Shown piece by piece: positions 59,018 to 64,000 of a DNA stretch of 64,000 nucleotides (its first letter is position 1; each line of letters begins with the position of its first letter). Source of the stretch: Sphingomonas sp. IBVSS2 (GTDB lineage: Bacteria > Pseudomonadota > Alphaproteobacteria > Sphingomonadales > Sphingomonadaceae); the NCBI RefSeq assembly GCF_002127225.1, contig NZ_NFUR01000002.1:1-64000 (forward strand), given 5' to 3'. The position numbers were made by a program, and so were the translations under genes. The notes beneath the pieces were generated by a model. The model was given only the letters and a program-made list of their open reading frames with translations. It searched no databases and was not told where the DNA came from.

Positions 59018-59545
59018 TCAATTCGGGCCGCGGCCCTTCTTGCCCCGGCCCATGCCCGGACCCATCATCACCTGCGGGCGAATGGTGACCAGTTCCTTGC
59101 GTTCGATCACGCCGTTCCTGTCCGCATCGAAGCGCTTGAAGAGCAGGTCGAAACGTTCGACGAGTTCGGCGAAGCTCACCTTGTTGTCGCCGTCGCGATC
59201 GACTTCGAAGGGGCTGGGCACGGTATTGCGATCGCCCATCCAGCGCTCCTGCCAGTCCGAGTAGGCGATATAGCCCAGCCAGCCCTGGTGCTGGGTATCG
59301 ACGGCGTCGAAGCTGCGCTTGAGCCCCGTATCGAATTCGGCGCGAGTCACCTTGCCGTCGCCGTCCGCATCGAAGGCGGCGATCATCATCGCCACCGGTT
59401 CGACGATCACGGTGAAGGCGGGCTGCTGGGGCGTGCTGGCGCCGATCGGGGCAGCGCTGCCGCTCTCGGGCGTGGGGATGCGCGTCCGCCCCTGCGCGAA
59501 GGCGGGAGTCGCGACGAGAAGCGCGAGGGCGAACAACGAACGCAT
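59018..59545 (-). CDS. Exported EF-hand calcium-binding protein
   Basis: 175-residue periplasmic protein with a signal peptide (about 1-18, ending AFAQG). Three canonical EF-hand loops are visible: DADGDGKVTRAEF, DRDGDNKVSFAEL and DADRNGVIERKEL. The loops are spaced over the second half, so it is likely a calcium buffer or sensor. It sits beside the CDF and ChaA transporters, suggesting a divalent-cation group. The ATG is at 59545. Confidence 0.88.
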   Translation of the reverse strand: MRSLFALALLVATPAFAQGRTRIPTPESGSAAPIGASTPQQPAFTVIVEPVAMMIAAFDADGDGKVTRAEFDTGLKRSFDAVDTQHQGWLGYIAYSDWQERWMGDRNTVPSPFEVDRDGDNKVSFAELVERFDLLFKRFDADRNGVIERKELVTIRPQVMMGPGMGRGKKGRGPN

Positions 59546-59773
59546 GGGGATCCTTCCGATTCGCGGCGAAGAGGACCCTGCCGCGCGCGCACCCAAGCCG
59601 CAATCTGTGGCGAAGGTGGGGCGGGGTGCCGGCGGCGCGGGCCGGGGGGAGGGGCCGCGCTTGCATTGGCCCTCGGAACACCGGCGGCTTGCTGGGGTTG
59701 CTCGAGAGTTTCCGCGGACGCGGCTCTTCGAGGCGCTCCAAAAGAAAGCCTCCCATCGAGAATGGCTATCCTC

Positions 59774-60799
59774 TCACGGCAGCAGCAGCGATGCATCCCC
59801 GTAGGAATAGAAGCGATAGCCCTCGGCGATGGCATGGGCATAGGCGCCCTGCATCCGGTCGAGCCCCATCAGCGCCGACACCAGCATGAACAGCGTCGAG
59901 CGCGGCAGGTGGAAGTTGGTGATCAACCCGTCCACGCCCTTGAAGCGATAGCCCGGCGTGATGAAGATCGCGGTGTCGCCTTCGAAGGGGCGGATCACAT
60001 CGTCCTCCCCGGCAGCGCTCTCGATCAGGCGCAGGCTCGTCGTGCCTACCGCGATCACGCGGCCGCCCGCGGCGCGGACCGCGTTCAGGCGGTCCGCCGT
60101 GGCCTGGTCGATGCGGCCCCATTCGGCATGCATCCGGTGCTCCGCCGTGTCCTCGGCCTTGACCGGCAGGAAGGTGCCCGCGCCAACATGCAGCGTGAGC
60201 GTGGTGTGGCCGATCCCCGCCGCGTCGAGCGCCGCGAGCAATCCGGGCGTGAAATGCAGCGCCGCCGTCGGTGCCGCCACCGCGCCCGGCTCGGCGGCGA
60301 ACATCGTCTGGTAATCCTCGGCATCGCGCGCGTCGGTCGCGCGCTTCGACGCGATATAGGGCGGCAGCGGCATGCGGCCGCAGCGCTCGAGCAGCAGCTC
60401 GACCGGCTCGTCGCCGGCAAAGTCGAGCGCGAAGCTGCCGTCCTCGGCGCGGCCGCCCGCCATGGCGGTCACGCCCTGGCCGAAATCGATCGTGTCGCCG
60501 TCGCGCAGCCGCTTGGCGTTGCGGATGAAGGCGCGCCAGCGGCGTGGCCCTTCGCGCTTGTGGAGCGTCGCGCCGATCCGGGCCTCTCCGCGCAGCCCTT
60601 CGAGCTGGGCGGGGATCACGCGGGTGTCGTTGAACACCAGGCAATCGCCGGCCCGCAGCTGGCCGGGCAGGTCGGTGACGCGCAGGTCGCGCGTCCCGGC
60701 GCCGTCGAGCACGAGCAGGCGCGCCGAATCGCGCGGTGCCGCGGGGCGCAGCGCGATCCGGTCGTTCGGAAGCTCGAAGTCGAAAAGGTCTACGTTCAC
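59774..60799 (-). CDS. queA: S-adenosylmethionine:tRNA ribosyltransferase-isomerase QueA
   Basis: 341-residue enzyme that adds the epoxycyclopentane ring to preQ1-tRNA from SAM. Family segments: [20 protein letters not shown] at the start, [52 protein letters not shown] and [18 protein letters not shown]. No ATG is near the start; the GTG at 60799 gives the family N-terminus ([11 protein letters not shown]). It follows the peptidyl-prolyl isomerase gene by 26 bases and ends near the EF-hand gene. Confidence 0.96.
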   Translation of the reverse strand: MNVDLFDFELPNDRIALRPAAPRDSARLLVLDGAGTRDLRVTDLPGQLRAGDCLVFNDTRVIPAQLEGLRGEARIGATLHKREGPRRWRAFIRNAKRLRDGDTIDFGQGVTAMAGGRAEDGSFALDFAGDEPVELLLERCGRMPLPPYIASKRATDARDAEDYQTMFAAEPGAVAAPTAALHFTPGLLAALDAAGIGHTTLTLHVGAGTFLPVKAEDTAEHRMHAEWGRIDQATADRLNAVRAAGGRVIAVGTTSLRLIESAAGEDDVIRPFEGDTAIFITPGYRFKGVDGLITNFHLPRSTLFMLVSALMGLDRMQGAYAHAIAEGYRFYSYGDASLLLP

Positions 60800-60825
60800 G
60801 TATGCACTTGCCGGGCCGGCGCGCG

Positions 60826-61566
60826 TTACTGCGGCAGCGTCGCCTTCACTTCGCCCGGCGGCAATGCCTTGGGAGCATCGGCCGGCAGGTTGGCATAGGG
60901 CGGCGGGTTGTCGGACTGGATATAGGCATGGACGATCTTCGTCGGGTTGGCCGGCGGTTCGCCGCGTTCGATCTTGTCGACCCATTCCATGCCGGCAACG
61001 ACGCGGCCGAACACGGTATAGTCGTGATCGAAGGCGAGCTTTGGCGCCATCATGATGTAGAACTGGCTGTTCGCGCTGTTCTCGGCCTCGGTCTTCTGCG
61101 CGGGCGTGGCGTGTTCCGGCGCGCCGCGGCGGGCGGCAGCGACGGTGCCGCGCACATGCGGCAGGTTGTTGAACTCGGCCGGCACGTTGGGCAGGTCGGA
61201 ATCGCCGGTCCCATTGCCCTTGGGATCGCCGCCCTGCGCCATGTTGTAGGGATCGTCGACCACGCGGTGGAAGGTCAGCCCGTCATAGAAATGGCGGCGC
61301 GTGAGCGTCTTGATCCGCTCGACCATCTTGGGTGCGGCATCGGGGCGCAGCCGGATCAGCACGCGGCCGCCGGTCGACAGGTCGAGCACCCAGGTCTCGG
61401 CCGGGTCGGCGGGCACCACGGCCGGATAGATGCTGTTCACATCCTCCGCGCTCACGCCCTTGAGCGGCTCGGCGGCCGGCTTGCGCGCCTTGCCGCCGCC
61501 CTGGGCGAGCGCAGGCGTGGTGAACATCATCAAGGCCGAAACGGCCAGTGCGGCAAGCAAACGCAT
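60826..61566 (-). CDS. Exported cyclophilin-type peptidyl-prolyl isomerase
   Basis: 246-residue periplasmic isomerase. A signal peptide (about 1-21, ALAQG) precedes a cyclophilin fold with [52 protein letters not shown] and [20 protein letters not shown]. The catalytic Arg of cyclophilins corresponds to the FHRVV arginine. It sits between coaD and queA in the common alphaproteobacterial order coaD-ppi-queA. Confidence 0.94.
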   Translation of the reverse strand: MRLLAALAVSALMMFTTPALAQGGGKARKPAAEPLKGVSAEDVNSIYPAVVPADPAETWVLDLSTGGRVLIRLRPDAAPKMVERIKTLTRRHFYDGLTFHRVVDDPYNMAQGGDPKGNGTGDSDLPNVPAEFNNLPHVRGTVAAARRGAPEHATPAQKTEAENSANSQFYIMMAPKLAFDHDYTVFGRVVAGMEWVDKIERGEPPANPTKIVHAYIQSDNPPPYANLPADAPKALPPGEVKATLPQ

Positions 61567-61621
61567 CAAATTCCCCACTCGGATACACCCTCGACAGGCG
61601 GTCTAGACCAATAGCGCGGCC

Positions 61622-62131
61622 TCAACCACTCCCTTTGCGACCGATCGCGGCGATGCGCGCGGTCATCTCGGCATTGACGGCGGACGGAACGAACTTGCGG
61701 ATATCGCCGCCATAGAGTGCGATTTCCTTGACCAGCCGGCTGGCGATCGGCTGGAGCGAGACATCGGCCATCAGGAAGACCGTCTCGATCCGGCTGTTCA
61801 GCTGCTGGTTCATTCCCGCCATCTGATATTCATATTCGAAATCGGCGACGGCGCGCAGGCCGCGGACGATCATGCTGGCGCCCTCGCGCTCGGCAAAGTC
61901 CATCAGCAGCGAATCGAAGCTGACGACATGGATCTCGCCCGCGATCCCCGCCACTTCGCGCTTCACCATCTCCATGCGTTCCTCGACGGTGAACATCGGG
62001 TTCTTGGAGGGATTGGTGGTCACGCCGATCACCAGCCGGTCGCACAGCTTCGCGCCGCGGCGGATGATGTCCATATGGCCGAGCGTGATCGGATCGAAGG
62101 TGCCGGGATAGACGCCGGTGCGCACAGTCAT
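61622..62131 (-). CDS. coaD: Phosphopantetheine adenylyltransferase CoaD
   Basis: 169-residue enzyme of coenzyme A synthesis, transferring AMP to 4'-phosphopantetheine. Motifs: YPGTFDPITLGHMDIIRRGA (with the GHMD nucleotidyltransferase HxGH variant), MIVRGLRAVADFEYEYQMAG, and FLMADVSLQPIASRLVKEIA ending with the C-terminal region. The start at 62131 is preceded by AAAGGA. Leads the coaD-ppi-queA group. Confidence 0.97.
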   Translation of the reverse strand: MTVRTGVYPGTFDPITLGHMDIIRRGAKLCDRLVIGVTTNPSKNPMFTVEERMEMVKREVAGIAGEIHVVSFDSLLMDFAEREGASMIVRGLRAVADFEYEYQMAGMNQQLNSRIETVFLMADVSLQPIASRLVKEIALYGGDIRKFVPSAVNAEMTARIAAIGRKGSG

Positions 62132-62168
62132 AGGTCCTTTCCTCCGTCGCGATGACGGCAAGAATAAG

Positions 62169-63068
62169 TCACCGGTCGCGTTCCAATGTGTAGCGCGCGA
62201 TATCGCGCAGCAGATCGGCCTCGGCGCCATAGGGTTTCAGATGCGCGATCGCCTGCTCGACCAGCATCCGCGCCTGCTCCCGCGCACGGTCCATGCCGAG
62301 CAGCGAGAGGAAGGTCTCCTTGCCTGCCGCACCGTCCTTGCCCAGCTTCTTGCCGACCAGCGCCTCGTCGCCCTCGGCGTCGAGGATATCGTCGGCGATC
62401 TGGAAGGCGAGGCCCACGTCGCGGGCATAGCCGCGTAGGCCCGTGCGGCCCTCCTGCGGCGCCCGGCCCAGGATCGCGCCGCTCTCCACCGCGCAGCTGA
62501 TCAGCGCGCCGGTCTTCATCGCCTGAAGCCGCGTGACGGTGGCGAGGTCGAAGCTGGTCTTCTCGGCTTCCAGGTCCATCATCTGCCCGCCCGCCATGCC
62601 GGCCGGGCCGGCGGCGAGGGCGAGCGTGCCCGAAAGTTCGATGCGGACAAAGGGATCGGGGTGCGTGCGCTCGTCCGCGATCACTTCGAAGGCGAGCGCG
62701 TGCAGGCAGTCGCCGGCCAGGATCGCGGTCGCCTCGTCGAATTCCCGGTGCACCGTCGGCTTGCCGCGGCGCATGTCGTCATCGTCCATCGCCGGCAGGT
62801 CGTCATGGATCAGCGAATAGACATGGATGCATTCCAGCGCGAGCGCGGTGCGGGCGATGCAGGTGCGGTCGACGCCGAACAGTTGCGCGGTGGCGGAGAC
62901 GAGCAGCGGGCGCAGCCGCTTGCCGCCGCCGATCGCGGCATGGCGCATCGCGCGGTACAGCCCCTCGCGCGGATCGGAGGGAATCGCCAGCAGCAGGTCG
63001 AACTGGCGGTCCATCTCCGCCGAGACCTGCTTGAGCGCCGCCTGCAGCGCGAGGGAGGCGTGCGCCAT
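62169..63068 (-). CDS. ispA: Farnesyl diphosphate synthase (IspA-type)
   Basis: 299-residue all-helical prenyltransferase making farnesyl diphosphate for quinones, carotenoids and bactoprenol. The first aspartate-rich region is HDDLPAMDDDDMRRGKPT and the second FQIADDILDAEGDEALVGKK; GGKRLRPLLVSATAQL and ECIHVYSLIHDD are also typical. The ATG at 63068 lies 8 bases after the xseB stop, forming an xseB-ispA pair. Confidence 0.95.
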   Translation of the reverse strand: MAHASLALQAALKQVSAEMDRQFDLLLAIPSDPREGLYRAMRHAAIGGGKRLRPLLVSATAQLFGVDRTCIARTALALECIHVYSLIHDDLPAMDDDDMRRGKPTVHREFDEATAILAGDCLHALAFEVIADERTHPDPFVRIELSGTLALAAGPAGMAGGQMMDLEAEKTSFDLATVTRLQAMKTGALISCAVESGAILGRAPQEGRTGLRGYARDVGLAFQIADDILDAEGDEALVGKKLGKDGAAGKETFLSLLGMDRAREQARMLVEQAIAHLKPYGAEADLLRDIARYTLERDR

Positions 63069-63076
63069 GGCGTGGT

Positions 63077-63322
63077 TCAGCCGGCGGCGAAGGGTGCGGT
63101 GCCCGCGGCCCGGCCTTCGGCGTCGGTGCGGATCGCCTCGATCCGCGCCTGGGCGGCATCCAGCCGCGCGGCGCATTGCCGGCGCAGCCGATCGCCGCGC
63201 TCATAGAGATCGATCGCTTCCTGGAGCTGCGCCTCGCCGCTCTCCAGCCGCGCGACGATGCGTTCCAGTTCCTTCAGCGCTTCCTCGAACGAGAGCGCGG
63301 TGACGTCCGCTTCTTCTGCCAT
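63077..63322 (-). CDS. xseB: Exodeoxyribonuclease VII small subunit XseB
   Basis: 81-residue helical subunit of exonuclease VII, matching the family start LSFEEALKELERIVARLESG and the following EAQLQEAIDLYERGDRLRRQ. The end AAGTAPFAAG is low-complexity. The start ATG at 63322 is the family start. The large subunit xseA is not in the window. It is transcribed ahead of ispA. Confidence 0.95.
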   Translation of the reverse strand: MAEEADVTALSFEEALKELERIVARLESGEAQLQEAIDLYERGDRLRRQCAARLDAAQARIEAIRTDAEGRAAGTAPFAAG

Positions 63323-63415
63323 GGTTTCGCTATGCGCCGGGCCGGGGCGCGATTGCAACCGCGCATCCCGCTTCCTAGCTGCGCGTTACGGGATCGGGCC
63401 CAAGGAGAAGCGCGC

Positions 63416-64000
63416 ATGTTCACCAGCATCAATCCTGCCACCGGCGAGACGGTCGGCACCTACCCCGAGCTGGACGCGGACGGGATCGAGATGGCGCTCG
63501 CCCGTGCCGATGCCGCCTTCCGCTCCTGGCGCGATTCGCCGCTGGAGAAGCGGACCGAGCTGCTGGGCAGGATCGCGGACGCCTGGGAGGCGAACAAGCA
63601 GCATCTGGCCGAGACCGCCACGAGGGAGATGGGCAAGACGCTGGCCAGCGCGGTGGCGGAAGTGGAGAAATGCATCACCGGGTTCCGCCACTATGCGACG
63701 AACGGTCCCGGCTATCTGGAGTCGGTGACGGTGCAGACGGCGGGCGGCGGCCATGCGGTGGCGCGCTGGCTGCCGATGGGGCCGGTGCTGGCGGTGATGC
63801 CGTGGAACTTCCCCTATTGGCAGGTCGTCCGCTTCCTCGCGCCGACGATCATGGCGGGCAATGTCGGCCTGTTGAAGCACGCCTCGAACGTGCAGGGCTG
63901 CGCGGCGCTGATCCAGCAGATGATGAGCGCGGCCGGCGCGCCCGACGGGCTGTTCCAGAACCTGCCCATCAAGTCGGACAAGGTCTCGGCGATCATCGCC
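63416..64000 (+). CDS. NAD(P)-dependent aldehyde dehydrogenase, succinate-semialdehyde type (cut by window edge)
   Basis: First 195 codons of an aldehyde dehydrogenase that converts aldehydes such as succinate semialdehyde to acids with NAD(P). The start MFTSINPATGETVGTYPELD, the segment AVMPWNFPYWQVVRFLAPTI and LKHASNVQGCAALIQ (NAD site lysine and Ala/Ser nearby) match GabD-like enzymes. The catalytic Cys/Glu region lies beyond the right edge. AAGGAG precedes the ATG. It is divergent from xseB. Confidence 0.94.
   Translation, partial: MFTSINPATGETVGTYPELDADGIEMALARADAAFRSWRDSPLEKRTELLGRIADAWEANKQHLAETATREMGKTLASAVAEVEKCITGFRHYATNGPGYLESVTVQTAGGGHAVARWLPMGPVLAVMPWNFPYWQVVRFLAPTIMAGNVGLLKHASNVQGCAALIQQMMSAAGAPDGLFQNLPIKSDKVSAIIA

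Noticed and set aside
1..64000. Prophage, insertion sequence, integron or tRNA-linked island
   Set aside because: No transposase, integrase, phage structural gene, tRNA or rRNA was recognised on either strand; base composition is even.

Overview
The window is high-GC DNA from an alphaproteobacterium, most likely a Sphingomonas-type sphingomonad. Evidence: a his cluster in the order B-H-A-F-E, an alphaproteobacterial SspB, an ATP12 ATPase-assembly chaperone, NodT-type efflux lipoproteins, PEP-CTERM proteins, frequent GTG/TTG starts with 4-nt overlaps, and dense G/C-rich palindromic interspersed repeats. I assign 77 protein genes, two of them cut by the window edges. I see no tRNA, rRNA, transposase, phage gene or CRISPR array.

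Left part (1-13.9 kb): the start of a TonB receptor; a small secreted Cys/Lys protein; a probable pseudo-hydrolase; a yybP-ykoY-type Mn2+ riboswitch controlling a GDT1/TMEM165 family exporter; a FixJ-like regulator; then a TetR-controlled RND multidrug efflux operon (TetR, degenerate AhpD-like protein, adaptor, pump, outer-membrane factor) with three matching 12-bp operator-like sites; an OsmC-like protein; and an OmpR-type two-component pair.

14-24 kb: a tightly overlapping four-gene cassette with an arylsulfotransferase-like protein, two small membrane proteins and a P-loop sulfotransferase; an SMP-30 hydrolase; a NUDIX/extensin-like pair; a CHAP amidase; a lipoprotein MsrB; and a CYP153-like cytochrome P450 behind a perfect palindrome. 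23-33 kb: an ABC-2 exporter, queG, a PfkB kinase, an amino-acid permease, an SMR exporter, MgtC, HIT and hisE.

33-48 kb: the histidine cluster, with two PEP-CTERM genes between hisE and hisF, then sspB, a PilZ protein, fumC, gmk, and the overlapping operon crcB-rluC-paiB-HAD-small membrane protein-atp12, followed by envelope proteins and manA. 48-64 kb: bamD-recN, a SleB-like hydrolase, tgt, a MarR-GNAT fusion with a probable operator, a Ca/metal transport group (ChaA, CDF, EF-hand protein), queA-ppi-coaD, ispA-xseB and the start of an aldehyde dehydrogenase. Three queuosine genes (queG, tgt, queA) are present.

Between genes lie at least three families of interspersed palindromic repeats. 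Some copies abut genes closely enough to supply a stop codon (queG) or the Shine-Dalgarno sequence (hisH, HIT gene).
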